A DNA stretch of 64,000 nt, taken from the NCBI GenBank assembly GCA_001642005.1, contig LWCA01000046.1, forward strand, positions 1-64,000, written 5' to 3'. Below are positions 1 to 12,210 of this stretch, in pieces. Both the position numbers and the translations under genes were made by a program. Source of the DNA: Intoshia linei (taxonomy: Eukaryota > Orthonectida > Rhopaluridae). Numbering within the stretch: the first letter of the stretch is position 1; each line of letters opens with the position of its first letter. The notes below the pieces were generated by a model. It did no database searches. It was given only the letters and a program-made list of their open reading frames with translations, and was not told the origin of the DNA.

Positions 1-351
1 TAATTAATAATTATTTCAATATGAATAGTCGTTATTTATTGACATAACACATGTTGTCACTTAATTTTTTACATTTTTGGGTAACATAATCATCAAAAGT
101 CATGATTAATATTTTATGACAGTTGAAATTGATGTGTCAGTCAGAAGTCATCAGTTATTTGATGAATTTAAATAAAATTTAAGCAAAATGCGACTCTAAA
201 GATTGTATTTTAAATATTGATATAATTTCTAAATTCTAACGTCAGTTATTAGTAAATTAGTTAAGTGTCAAAATAAGTTTCTAGATTTTGCACTATAGAA
301 TCAAAAATATATTTACCATTGATGGAAATTATGTATAACAATAATATTTAG
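1..351. other. non-coding, probably intron of the SLCO gene
   Basis: AT-rich sequence with stops in all frames that ends in a good acceptor (tttag at 350-351) joined to the SLCO exon. I see no other feature here. Confidence 0.5.
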
Positions 352-2900
352 ATTACGAAAAAATTAAAGTAATGCAATATGCAGATGCTTATGGCGATGA
401 AAGTTTGACAACATTAAGGCATATTTCTTTCGGAAGTTTATCCAAACTTCCCGCTATTATTTGGAAATTACTCAATAATTTACCATTTATGTTTGTAGTA
501 ATCAGTACAACCTTTGACTCCTTTTTAATGAATGGATTTGTTACCTTTATACCAAAAATTATGGAAACACAATTTACATTATCACCTAGCGGAGCTTCGT
601 TATATTCTGGTTAGATATTTATTATTTATTAAAGATTTATGGCGGTACGTATGTTTTTAATTCTTGAAATGCCACCGGTTCAATGATATTTTGCAGTATT
701 TAAAAATCGACTCATGGACCGCATGATCATAAATATTTATATATCAACAGAACTGATTAATTATAGTAAAATAGGTTGTGTTATCATACCTGCTGGATTT
801 TTTGGAACAGTAATTAGTGGATACATAATAAAAAACATGTCAAATCTTAAGAAAATTGGATTTGCGGCTGCAGTGTTCTGTATATCAATACCATTTGTGT
901 TTATATTTTTATTAAACTGCAGCACTGTGCCTGTAGTAGGAATGCAAAGAGGATATGATTATAAGTATATTTTGAAACATATTCAAATAATGTTAAATGT
1001 ATCATAAACAATTATGCTTCAAGTATTATAAATGATCTAAAACATAAACCAATAAAGCTTTAATTAAAAAACATTTAGACCAGGAATAGAAGTAAAAGGT
1101 CCAGTAACCATATACGATGAATGTAATAACAACTGCAACTGTCCAAAACCTAGAGGTGAATATATATGCCGTTTAAACGTGCAATCAGAGGATCCTCTAT
1201 TAGCATACCCATCGCTATGCTGGGCTGGGTGTTCTAATATTACTGATACTAAGGTAATAAGGTATACGGTGGTTTTTTTTCAATATGAATGCTAAAAGGC
1301 TGAATATTTGGTGTATTCACAATATGATATTTTATTGAATATATGCATATGTGAAATTCACATGAATATGTCAGATATATTAGAAGAAATGTTGAATTCA
1401 GCGAGAAATACGTGAATATCAATTTATATTATAATATTATAATTATAGACTATTCAATGATAAGTATGCATACTATAGAGAAACCACAGTACCTCTAATA
1501 ATTATATTAATTAATAATAATGATTGAAAAGTTTTAAACTATGCCATATTTTAAACACTTTTCATGAATACTACATGAATTATCTTTATAAATGTTCAGA
1601 TTGAATGTACTTGTCTAAAGGCCAATAGCACTATTTTGTCCAGAGATCAATGTGAAAATTTGTTAGAATGTTATAATTTATATATATTCCTATTGGGTTT
1701 ATCCGTTATTGTATTTCTAACATTCATGGCATCAACTCCTCTTATTCACGTTATTATAAGGTATTATAATATTTATCTTTACTTATATAATTAGTGTGGC
1801 CAGAAAAAAGACGTACTATCAATTTTAGTTTATTTGATGATAAATGTAAAGCCAAAACTATTTATCTATGATAACGAATAAAAATTTTCAGCTTAAACTT
1901 TATTCCAAATAAACTAAAAGTGATAGTACGTCTTTTTTCTGGCCACACTAATATAATATGCTTTTTTTGTTTGTGTGTATGTGTGTTACCGTTTATTTCA
2001 ATACCTACCAGTCTTAGAATTTTATAAAGTCTACATTTCCATTACAGTTTTTTCCGGGAAAATTCTGGAAGATTTTAATATTATCATATTATGTATTTTA
2101 TTAGGGCAAATTTTTATGTTAAATGCCGTTTTTTGAAGAAATAAGCAGTATTAAATTACAAGAATAATGATATCAATACTATATAAATTAATTAAAAATT
2201 ATATTTACTAATTAACGATTTGTCAAGCCAATCAATGCAATAAACAACTTTTTATTAAAAGGGGGGTAGCTTTGTTACGTTCTAATACAGTTTTTTTCAG
2301 GGATATTTTATATTTATGTTTCATTACCCGAATTTAAGTCCTTCACGGTCAAAAACCCAATTTTCCTCTTTTTTTAAAAATGAATTTATTTATAAGTATT
2401 CCATGGTGGGAAATGTTTGTCAACCACTGGGTTAGACTTTACTCTTTAATAAGTAGTGTTGGTTATATGCACGTGTGTGTAATTATTTTTATTTAGAGTT
2501 GTGCCGTACACTCAAACGTCTATTGCATTAGGATTATCTTGGCTATTTGCACGAACATTTGGTACTATTTCCATAATATAATATTTAATTTGTTAGTTTA
2601 TAATTATTAGTACCAAATTAATATATAATTATTATAATTGTATTTATTTGTCTTGTTAATAATGTATTGTAATATTATTATAATAATATTATAATTATAC
2701 TTAAAATTTTAGGCACAATACCTGGACCAATTTTTTTTGGGTGGTTGATTGACATGTCATGCTTATCGTTTAGTGACAGCAGTATTTGTCTTTATTATGA
2801 CAACAATATGATGAAAAAAATGATACTGGCCATCAGTATAATTATTAGATCAATTAGCTTTATTACGTTATGTATTGCATGTCTTGTTTATAAATTATAA
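352..2900 (+). CDS. SLCO/OATP organic anion transporter, 3' part (six exons)
   Basis: C-terminal half of a solute carrier organic anion transporter, a plasma-membrane 12-TM exchanger of amphipathic anions. Exons read by eye: 352-609, 775-964, 1079-1253, 1600-1760, 2497-2561 and 2713-2900, all with GT-AG introns and matching phases; stop TAA at 2898-2900. Family marks seen: the 'MFVVISTTFDSFLMNGFVTF' membrane segment, 'GCVIIPAGFFGTVISGYI' after the first splice, a Cys-rich Kazal-like extracellular loop (CNNNCNCPKP...CWAGC, exon 3), the 'RVVPYTQTSIALGLSWLFAR' stretch and the hallmark 'GTIPGPIFFGWLID'. The Kazal-like loop is short and lacks the usual PVCG-type centre. The 5' exons (roughly 300 residues in typical members) lie left of the window. 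The intron at 1761-2496 holds a mariner-type MITE and a Helitron fragment. Identification as SLCO is firm; the substrate and the paralogue number are not known. Confidence 0.88.
1792..1950. mobile_element. 159-bp mariner-type MITE in an SLCO intron
   Basis: Perfect terminal inverted repeats of at least 30 bp begin TAGTGTGGCCAGAAAAAAGA and continue with few mismatches to about 45 bp, leaving a short loop. The ends coincide with TA dinucleotides, as expected for Tc1/mariner target duplication. There is no coding capacity. A related single end occurs at 27841-27910. It sits wholly inside an intron and would be spliced out. Confidence 0.85.
1951..2140 (+). repeat. fragment of the Helitron-like repeat family
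   Basis: Starts right at the MITE edge with the family's TATAATATGC and TTTGTTTGTGTG signals, then the 'attacagttttttccggg' core shared with the copies at 8158, 19930 and 39350. It diverges after about 190 bp. It lies in an SLCO intron. Confidence 0.6.
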
Positions 2901-3033
2901 ATACATTTGATTTTATTATTCATTATTGTATACGGGAAAAGTTCCCAAAGTTTCGTTTCAGTATGAAATGAAGAAAAGAGCTTTTAGTTTTGATTTAATT
3001 TTTCCAGAAAAAAACGCATGTTTACCTGTAGAA

Positions 3034-3612
3034 CAGCGTTTCCCAACCTTTTAAGTATCATGCCCTATCTTTATCATTACGAAATTTCTACGTCTTTCTA
3101 TGATTTATAGTAAATATTTTGATGTGGTCTCCTAACAAATTTTTTTATATATAATTTTTTATGTTTATATATTACAGCGAAACAAACTGGTGTAAAAAGT
3201 TAAATTCAAATTTAATATACCTAAATATAACATACACTAAATCGAATTAATTTATTATTTTTGAGTTTGGTGTAAATATTTTTAGTTTATCAAAAATATG
3301 CGAATTTACCAAAGTTTAGTTTATCTTGTTCAAAAATTATCATTGCTGTAACTTTACTTAGTACAGTTTACCGCTGTGTTTTAATAGTAGTTATAACTTA
3401 TAACTTAAATGTGATGTAGTCAATGATCATCATTGTAATCAAAAACGCATGTAAAAATACCTCTAAAAATATATGTAAAGTTTAATAAAAATTTGTAACA
3501 ATAGAAATCATTGATAACTAATCAATTATTTTGTTTTCTAAAATTTTTAAAACCCAACCAAATATTCAAAATTCCCACTCAAAATTTCTAAGCCCCACGT
3601 TGGGAATCACTG
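3034..3612. mobile_element. hAT-type non-autonomous element (579 bp)
   Basis: Left end CAGCGTTTCCCAACC; right end read inward is CAGTGATTCCCAAC. It is flanked by 8-bp near-identical direct repeats, ctgtagaa (3026-3033) and ctgtagac (3613-3620), the hAT target-duplication size. No open reading frame. A single related left end occurs at 59836 (cagcgtttcccaacc). Outside it, 2901-3025 and 3621-3866 show nothing recognisable. Confidence 0.75.
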
Positions 3613-3866
3613 CTGTAGACTATAAAAAACCAAATTAATAATCTCATAACCATGAAAAATACATTGCGAAAGCCTACACAAGTATATGTCATTCGTGAAT
3701 CTATACTTTGCGTAATATCAACGTTATTCACCTTTTAATATTTTTATTTTGTAAAACGATACGTCACATTAAAAAAAAATTGGTTAAAACGCAAATATAA
3801 TTTTTTTGAAAAACGCTATTAAGTTAATAGCGTTAATAATTATAATTACTAATAATTAACAACTCG

Positions 3867-4617
3867 CAGTGTTAGAGTTATAATGTTCTATCTGCATTTT
3901 TGTCAAAAATGAAGTTTGTAATGAAAAATGTTTTAAATCATATCTTTTACATTTTTACCAAAAAAATTAAGCTAGAAAACGTATTATTTTATGATATAAC
4001 GAACATTTACTGGTTCTATCCTATTTAATTTAGTTTAGTTATGAAGTTTATTTTTTTGCGTTAACTAGATATCCCTACAAATCAAAGTTAAAATTGAATC
4101 TAAAGAAACAACTAATTTTGCATCAAATACAAACTATATTATACAGTGAGTAAATTATAATGTTATGGTAATTTGGTGGCACTATTTGGTGAATAAATTA
4201 TGATAATTTTATTTTCTTTGAAATAAATTTTTCTATATAAGCATTTCAATACGTAAATTTATGTTGAAGCTGTAAGTGAATAGACAATATATGCCTGAAA
4301 ATTAAGATATAAACATAAGATATATAATCATACGCTGAGATATGAATCATCATGCAGCTTATTACTGTACTAACTGGTAATTAGAAATAATAAATTCAAT
4401 AATTATGAAATAAAGTTATAATCATATTAAAGTCGCTCAATGTATTTTTGGTTCAGTGTAGTTTTCACAATCGATAAATATTAAAAAACTAAATTGTATA
4501 ATTAAATGTCAACATAAAAATTATATTTTAGGCAATGTAGTACTTTTAAACTTTAAAGTCGATTTATGAAAAATTATGTTTTATGCAAATAGTACATTAT
4601 AACACTGCGAACTGTTA
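3867..4617. repeat. ~750-bp element with ~40-bp imperfect inverted ends
   Basis: CGCAGTGTTA..TTATAATGT at 3869 onward is mirrored by acattataacactgcg at about 4594-4610. The similarity runs on inward (TCTATCTGCAT versus ATGCAAATAGT). Both sides are flanked by ataattaac-like sequence. No coding capacity. The superfamily is not clear: the flanking TTAA-like bases hint at piggyBac, but this is weak. Confidence 0.5.
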
Positions 4618-4829
4618 ATAATTAACAGTTGCTTTTTATTTGGATGTCAGCGTTGTTTGGTATTATCAGCTCAGAGCTGCTATCAATAACAAATCGACCA
4701 TCCCTGTTTATTGGTACAAAGTAAGATTTTGATGAATGTTGTGAAGATAATAAACTACTTTGCAGTCATTTTTATCAATCTTTATTTATTAAAATAATTT
4801 TAAATCATGGAAACAAAATATTAACAAAA

Positions 4830-7672
4830 ATGATAAAAAGTTTATTTAATAAAAATTTCGTGCGTGGATCGATACAACCTCCAAAGTGGGTTAAAAATGT
4901 AAAAAAAGATAAAAAATATTATAAACGAATTGATTACGGCATACCTGTAATAAATGACTACGAGCACACGGAAATGTTGGAATTTAATAAAAAAATGAAA
5001 GGTAAATAATTATTTTTGTCAATTATAACATATCCATAACATGGTCCATGAAATAACTGTTTAACTGCACATATTGTGGAAATTAATTCATCTAAACCAG
5101 TTGTGGCATGCTAATTTTGAGATAATATTCAAAAATTATTTTTTGGTGTGTTTTTCAATAAAAAAATTGTTACTGAGACTTCCAATTGAAACTAAAGCTA
5201 AATTTCTTACATATATGAAAGAAATAGAGTAATTTTTTATTATATTTTTCAATGGAATGAATACTGTCCATTCAGAAAGCTTGTAAATTTTGATTACAAT
5301 TGTATACGCAAGTGAACCATATTTAATCATGGATTTTATTTTTTTTAAATTAATAATATATTACCTGTATCAAAAATGGTGACAATAAAAATAATATCAA
5401 AATCTTGATAATTGTAATATTGTCATCTGTGTTAAAAATATTAATATGGCGCGAATAACAATAATACCAAAACCTTCATAGTTGTGATAGTAGATATTTT
5501 TTTCAAGATTTAAAATACAAAATCATATATTAGACGGAATGGGGTTGTCGAATATTTGACATGGCTGCTGTAAATTTATTTATATTAGAGCGTTTATTAA
5601 AAAATGAAAAACTTGGAAACTGTATTGGTCCAAATCAATCAAATTTCAAAAACAGAAAATGTATAGATTATTTTTCGATGGCAAAACTGCACAACATATA
5701 TAAAGATTTATTCAACAACGACTTTTTCTATAATTTAGAAGATTTTGTACCATATTTTCGTGTCAACGATGATAAATATCCTGTTTATTATGGCAATATT
5801 ATTCCGTGCAACTTGGTAATTATAAAATTTAAATTATTTCAACGTCGATTTAAAATATAAAATAAAAGAAAAATTGGAATTTATTACATTTAGACCACAA
5901 AACAACCCACTGTAGATATAAAACCAAATCAAATTGTTCAAATAGTCTCACCAGATGGCAATATTTTTCAAGGAGGAGAATACTTGCATTCGCTTGTGTA
6001 TTCATAGTTTAGTCATGTCATGCATGTAGTGTATTTTAGAAGCGATAAAACTATTCATGTTTCTTACATTCCTCCATTTCCAGCTAGAGGCTTTGGGTTT
6101 TGTCGTTATGTATTGTTATTATATGAATACAATGAAAAATCGGATATTTCAGGATATGTGGATGAATTTGTTTCAAAGTAATATATCAAAGTTGTGATTC
6201 AACATTTTAGTTATAATCATAACTTGATCGCGGTTTGGCATGTGACATTATTTCAAATTATTAGTTTTTTCATAATTATCAAAGCATTATATAAACTATT
6301 GTGTTGTAACTTCAAAATTTAATAAATACAAGAATTTAATAGAATCTAGGAACCATCGAATAGAGAATGCTGATTTTGATTAAATTATTTTTTAATATAA
6401 TTGGATAATTCCATTTTAGAGAACCAAAAAGCAGAAAATTTATATCTCATCACTTTATTAACAACGTCAAAGGTCTTAAACCCATTGCATTATCATTTTT
6501 TCAATCTCAACATGATAGTTCTGTTAAGAATGTTTATTACAATATTTTGGGTAAATAGATTTAAAATATGTGCAGTAGGGTGTGCACTTTTTACACTTTT
6601 GTTTAAATTTAAAAAAGTATATTTTACTGAGGTTTGGAAATGTAATTTAGAACATCATTATCCAAAAAAATTTTAAAAATGCTGCAATTTTATCAACCAA
6701 TTTTTTTTTGTTCATCTTTTTTATAAACTATAAATAAGAACTTTATAATAGTTTATTTTTGTATATAATATTTATGCAATGATAAATGTATTAAAAAAGT
6801 GCACTTTGATGTGCAGTATTCTTTCTCTTTGGCAATGTCGACTTGATATAATTTATCGAAATAGTCAAGGAGTAGCCAACAAACTACATATATAATAATA
6901 AATACATTAGGGACAGATTAAGCGGGGCACTTATTCCAAAATGAGTAATATAAAACATACATTTTTTAAAATCATAAACATTATAATTCGAAAATCAAAA
7001 ACTATATACTTTCACAATGAGACCGGCTTACTTTTTTAAAAACAAAAATGGTCCTACACTGTATAGCAATGTTTGTGTTACCGCAGTGAAATAGTATTTT
7101 TATGAATTAACACTGCGTGTTATATACTTCATATGCAGTACTTTGAAAATATAGAAATGCTAAAAAAATTCAAATGTTAGCACAGGCAGTGTTAAGGGGT
7201 ATCAAAGTAGAAAAAGGTTAAGGGAACCCATGATGACTACTCAACTGATGAATTTTAGAGATAATACTTTACATTAAATATCATGACACGAAATGAAACT
7301 AAAAATTTATTCACTAGATACGAAACAACCAATTTTTAAATATCAAGGAGATATAAATTACGTTGAACAAATCAACCCTTACGAATTTGGTGTTGCGTTT
7401 GATGAGTAAATTTTAATTTAAAACTTGACACCAATTTTCCATGAATATAGAAAACCTTTAGATACTTGGATCAGTATCAGAGTAAAGAAGATTTGGACGA
7501 AAGAATATTTAAGGAGAAGATGTCAGAAATATCTCCATTCTATTCAGATTATGTAAAAAATCCTTTGAAATATCCTTTGGTGCACAAACTCAAAGAAAGT
7601 GGCTCGTCTTGGTTAAAAACCAAACGACAACATCAAATTAATGGAACGAGTGTATATTTCAATCGGAATTAA
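4830..7672 (+). CDS. MRPL38: Large ribosomal subunit protein mL38 (mitochondrial)
   Basis: Complete seven-exon gene: 4830-5001, 5589-5815, 5894-5997, 6040-6177, 6420-6550, 7318-7405 and 7462-7672, summing to 1071 nt (356 aa; vertebrate mL38 is about 380). mL38 is a component of the mitochondrial large ribosomal subunit built on a phosphatidylethanolamine-binding (PEBP) fold. The match runs along the protein: 'KLHNIYKDLF', 'PVYYGNIIP', 'SPDGNIFQGGEYLHSLV', 'YIPPFPARGFGFCRYVLLLY' (the conserved PPFPARG core), 'IALSFFQSQHDSSV', 'ILDTKQPIF' and the C-terminal 'EYLDQY' followed by a lineage-specific tail. The start is the first in-frame ATG, giving a basic N-terminus compatible with mitochondrial import. 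Introns range from 42 bp (5998-6039) to 767 bp. The start of exon 2 at 5589 was chosen because it restores phase with exon 1. Confidence 0.9.
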
Positions 7673-8157
7673 ACTATTATTATGTACACTAGGACCTAGT
7701 GACTAGCGTGTCAATTATTCTAGAAACTTAGGTGTGTATTCAAAATATTTAATGATTTAAAATCACTTGGTCAAAAGGTTGATCCTGATATTTTTAAAAA
7801 AAATTAGAATGGAACAATATTTCATCAGCAACTGTTTCACAAGTTTAATACGCCAATTAATGTGCTATTCGTATTTCCAATGAGTTTTTTTTGGAAATTT
7901 TTTTGTATCAAATTAAGCATGGTTCCAGTTTTTTAATTTTGTGTCTTCGATCTTATTTACGAACGTTAGGTGTATAGAGTTTTAAAAATATAATATATAA
8001 TGCAGTTTTTCGAGGATTAGGATTCAGAAATTTAGTTTTTCAAGGTAAAAACACCAAATTCCCCATCCTATTTTTAAATATAAAACGACACCTATAATTT
8101 TTTTTAAATTTTAGTAATAGTATTTTAAAAAAATAATGAATTTTCAGTTTTCGTTCA
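7673..8157. other. intergenic, nothing recognised
   Basis: AT-rich downstream region of MRPL38. Parts resemble degraded copies of the dispersed repeat ('tcagtttttc', 'gtcaaaaac'), but no feature with definable ends is visible. Confidence 0.4.
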
Positions 8158-8645
8158 TCTTAACTTATTTAATATGGTACGCGCTTTTTGTTTGTGTGTG
8201 TTCCACTTTATTGAAATAACTAACAGTCTTAGAATTATAAAAAGTCCACATTTCAATTACAGTTTTTTCCGGGACGTATAATAAGATAAATTTCAACCTT
8301 TCAAATTCACATCTTACGGGTCAAAAACCTCAGTTGTCCCTCTTTTTGAAAATCAAACGACTTTAAATTAAATATAATTTAAAAATAGTTTTTCAGGGCC
8401 AAAACCACAAATTACCCTTTTTTTTTTAATGAAAACAGCCCTATAATTTCAAAAAATTTACAGGTTGTACAGTTGTACCTTGTTAACACACACAGAAAAT
8501 TTCAATTCGAATAAGTGACGACTTCACAGTCAAAAAAGCATTTTAGTATTCATATTTTACGTGAATTTACTTTTTAAGTATAATAAAAATGTGCTCTCGG
8601 CAGAGCTTGGTCCTATTTGTACGTAGTACATAACAGTCAACCTAG
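8158..8645 (+). mobile_element. Complete short non-autonomous Helitron (488 bp)
   Basis: 5' end TCTTAACTTATTTAATATGG follows an A; the 3' end ...ACATAACAGTCAACCTAG precedes a T. This is the A|TC...CTAG|T arrangement of Helitrons. An imperfect hairpin (TTTGTAC-GTA-GTACATAA) ends about 10 nt before the CTAG. No target duplication and no terminal inverted repeats. The interior shares 'attacagttttttccggg' and '(g)ggccaaaacc' blocks with the other copies in the window. Confidence 0.75.
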
Positions 8646-9275
8646 TATTAATATAAAATAATATTTGAATTTTAATAGAAACTACATTTGTAGTATCATT
8701 AAAAGGAGATAATTAAATTTGTTAAGGGTTAACAAAAAATAGGTTATTAATTACTTTTTGTAGACATGAAATTTTTATTGTATTTTAAAATTCAGTTTCA
8801 ATTAATTCTGGCGTAATCCTAGTTCTCCAAATAGATGTGATTAACCTCACTGCAGAAAATTTATTTTTAAATGAATATATTTCAAATGTTATTAATAATA
8901 ACTTATATTATAAAAGGTGTATAAAAACTAAGCAAGCTCTCCTTTTAATTTTTTGAATATACATTCTTGACAATACTAGTTCTACTGTGATACATAAAAT
9001 TGTATTTTGCATGATCCAGATCGAAAGCTGATCATTTAATTATATTACTAATATATTTTTAAAAAATCAATGAAAGTGAACATTGTTACATGTCATCTAT
9101 CAAGTTTATTTTATATGCAATTTTGTCTAGTCAAATATAAACTTTAAAATATGCATTTTTAATTTTTTTATTAGATTGTAGATATAACTTCACCATATTA
9201 ACCCCTACACCCATAAAATATTCAATTAAGTGTCTATATTAGTTTTTGTATAATTTAATGTAAAGAAACCAAAGT
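8646..9275. other. intergenic, nothing recognised
   Basis: AT-rich, no open frame or splice-consistent exon that I could support on either strand. Confidence 0.4.
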
Positions 9276-9283
9276 GTCTAAGG

Positions 9284-10140
9284 CAGTGGTTCTCAACCCG
9301 TGTTCCGCGAAACTTAATTGGGGTTCCGTGAAATATAAATGCGATATTTATCAATTTAAAGTTTTTCTAAATTACTGTTGTATGCAATGAAACAACATCA
9401 TTTCCAAATTTAAATCAAAAAAGTATTATACGTGGTGTGTATTTGTTGTGTGTACGTTGTGAGTATGGGAACCTGAAAAATGATGTTTAAAAGTAATAAT
9501 TCAGATTATCTTTATGAGAAATATTGTAAAGAAGGTGGGTTTTTACTGGTCCAATTTTCTTAAATAATTTAAATAACTTACTTACCTCTTTGTAATGGTA
9601 TTTAACTGAAAAGTTATCTCTCATGCTTCTTAGTAGTGTGAGGGAGGCAACTGGTTTTACCGGCTAAATTCCGTGTGTTCCTTACTCCTTGTGGGGAGAT
9701 GGGGGATCTTGGCAAAGAGCGTTATTAACTCTTCAAAAAAAGGACTTTAAAAAATTTAGGATGTTACTTAGAAGAGTACCATCCACCACTGATAATCAAA
9801 CCTCGAAGAGGGTAGGATTAGGGGTTTCCCGGGAAATTGTGAGTATTTAAATTTTGGTGACGAACAAGCTTTCCAAGTATAAATAAAATAGATTTTTTTA
9901 ATTAGAAAGTTATAAGAAAATTGAAAAGAAAAAGCTCTTAGATATATTTTAAGAACCATTCTCATTGAGAAGGAAATATAAATTTATGTTTTCAATATTT
10001 GAAGCGTAATTTTTTAATTAAAAATCAAATTATTTTATATATGCGACATGCGAAAAAAAATTTTGATCATGCTTTTAGGTACCGCGACTTTTGGCAATTT
10101 CATAAGGGTTCTACACAGTAAAAAAAGTTGAGAAACACTG
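9284..10140. mobile_element. hAT-type non-autonomous element (857 bp)
   Basis: Terminal repeats CAGTGGTTCTCAACCC and (inward) CAGTGTTTCTCAAC, with a perfect 8-bp target duplication gtctaagg at 9276-9283 and 10141-10148. The interior carries 'gttccgcgaaa...ggggttccgtgaaatataaatgcg' near the left end and 'ctcattgagaaggaaatataaat' near the right; both are also present in the truncated copy at 25760. No intact transposase. Confidence 0.88.
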
Positions 10141-10148
10141 GTCTAAGG

Positions 10149-11072
10149 GTTAAATAACTCCGTACTTTTTAAAAAATTAAACACACTAGTTTACACTTGC
10201 AAATTCCGGTAAAGAAAATATGCTTTGGATGCCTAAAATTTCAAAAAATTGGATGCGATATTATAAATTTGTTACGCTTTCCATAAAGGGTTGCCTTACT
10301 TAAAAGGAGGTTACTAGGGTTGCATGATTTGAAATGTAAATATCAATAAAATTAGTACAATTTATTCACAAAAAAGTATACTATAAACGCTTTGCAAGGT
10401 GGCGATCCTTCATCTAAAATAAATACATTATTAACCATTACTAAATTCTCGATAATATCCATTTTTGAACATTACACACAGTACAATTATACCATTGAAT
10501 AGTATCCATACAGTACATTGTACGGTAAGTTCAGGGGGAAATGTTTTAATCCGTTTGATACTGGATTTGTAATTCAGAATAAAGTGTAAATTACCACGTT
10601 CGGTGAGTTTGATTTTGTTCCTAAAATAAATTAAATGAAAATAGCCGAGTACGCTCGAAAAAAAACAATCTCAAATGAATAACAATGAACAAAGTGACAA
10701 TTAAATAAATTGAAATTTATAAAATGCAGATTGTGCTATGCACTGTATAGTAACTACACAGAGCTGGAGGAATACATCAACCTCTCAAAGCCCCTAATCA
10801 CATGTTCATCGGACTCAACTTAAAAGTTTTGATATTTTGAATTTGACATAAAATAAATTTCATTTCATGCTCAATTTGGAAAAATGAGGCTAGCATTTTG
10901 CAAATTTTTTTGAGGCATCCGAAGAGGTCTCTTGTACAGTAGCTACCAATTTAAATCAGTCCATTATTTTTCAACGTATTGCCTATTCTCATCAACATTA
11001 CAGTACATACCACAACCAGTTAATTCCAACCACCTTAGCCTTATAATTTCAGCTTCAACTTGATAACCATTC
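10149..11072. other. intergenic, nothing recognised
   Basis: No gene or bounded repeat that I can support. Confidence 0.4.
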
Positions 11073-11080
11073 ATTTAAAT

Positions 11081-12163
11081 CAAGGATGGGAAACCTACGC
11101 CCGTGAACTGATTTAAAGCGGTCCGCTTGCTTTTATTTTAAATTTTTTTATATTTGTTAATCATCTTTCATTTTACTAAATACTAATAGTGAGTAGTAGG
11201 GTTGGCAATCGATAAAATGTTTGGGTAAAATTAGTTTTATCGGTAAATTCTTTTTTAAATTTATAACGTTAAATCCTTACTTATATAAAGTAATTTATTT
11301 AAAAGGTATGTCTGTTTAATTATTTTTTTGTTTCAGTTTATTTAAGAAAGTCAGAGGAGTTGAATTTTAAAAATGAATATTTATATTACAGTTTTTCGAG
11401 AGTGATGTTTTATCGCAAATTTTATTTTTATTATTAAAAATTTCGCGAATTATATAAAAAATACACAATCTGATAAAAATTTTAAAATCATCTACATTAT
11501 CATAAATCGCAAACACAAAAAAGTGCATTTTCACGATCCATTCACAGATTACTCTTTTTTAAAAAAAAGTAGTTGATACAGATCCAGATAACACAAAAAC
11601 TATTAAACACATCAATAGATTAATTATCAATTTCGAAAGACAAATAATGAGAACTGGTAATGTAAACATGATATAGCCTCACTGAAAAGTATTAAACCTA
11701 CAATTGTAAGTCAGAATTGTATTTTATGCTGTCGATAATATAATTACTAAATTTCGACTAAGAATATCCGCAGATGTTAATAATAAATTGACATTTTTAA
11801 AATACTATTTCAAAAAATAAAATAAATTAGTTTTGTCCTTTCAAAAAAAAAAACCGGTCAAAATAAAATGTATCGGTAATTTATAAGTTAAAATGTATTC
11901 GGTAAATTGCCAACCTTAGTGGATACTAATTATCTCATTTAATGAATTAATTCTCAAAGGTTAATTGTTTGATGAAAAAAATTTTTTGATAAGATAGAAA
12001 GGTTTTTAAATAATAAGTAAAGAGAGCATAACAGAATCATTAATATCGTGTGGTAAAATGAATGTTATTATTTAAATTTTTAATGTGTCCTGAGTCAGTA
12101 ACTAGACCTCCAAATTATGAGAATCTACCATCCGTCCGTTACCATGATAAGGTTTCCCACCCG
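11081..12163. mobile_element. hAT-type element carrying a nested second element
   Basis: Left end CAAGGATGGGAAACCTACGC; right end ...GGTTTCCCACCCG. It is flanked by the identical 8-bp duplication atttaaat (11073-11080 and 12164-12171). The gene-distal element abuts the THOC2 3' end: its right edge is 48 bp beyond the THOC2 stop codon. It is interrupted by another inverted-repeat element at 11197-11918. Confidence 0.78.
11197..11918. mobile_element. nested hAT-like element (722 bp)
   Basis: Ends TAGGGTTGGCAATCGAT and (inward) TAAGGTTGGCAATTTACC. Flanking octamers gtgagtag and gtggatac are only partly alike, so the target duplication is decayed. It lies entirely inside the element at 11081-12163 and so inserted later. 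An internal stretch near 11330-11420 ('gtttttcgagagtgatgttttatcg') is also found at 40283-40310. Confidence 0.65.
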
Positions 12164-12210
12164 ATTTAAATGATGACACTTCACTAAAATTGGTAATTTT
12201 TCGAGGTAGT

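Noticed and set aside
5136-5330. Minus-strand 64-codon open frame in an MRPL38 intron
   Set aside because: Lies antisense inside intron 1 of MRPL38, has no recognisable domain and low-complexity AT-rich composition.
6346-6386. Possible extra MRPL38 exon (SRNHRIENADFD)
   Set aside because: It has an acceptor but no GT donor, and skipping it joins 6177 to 6420 in perfect phase with the family's sequence.
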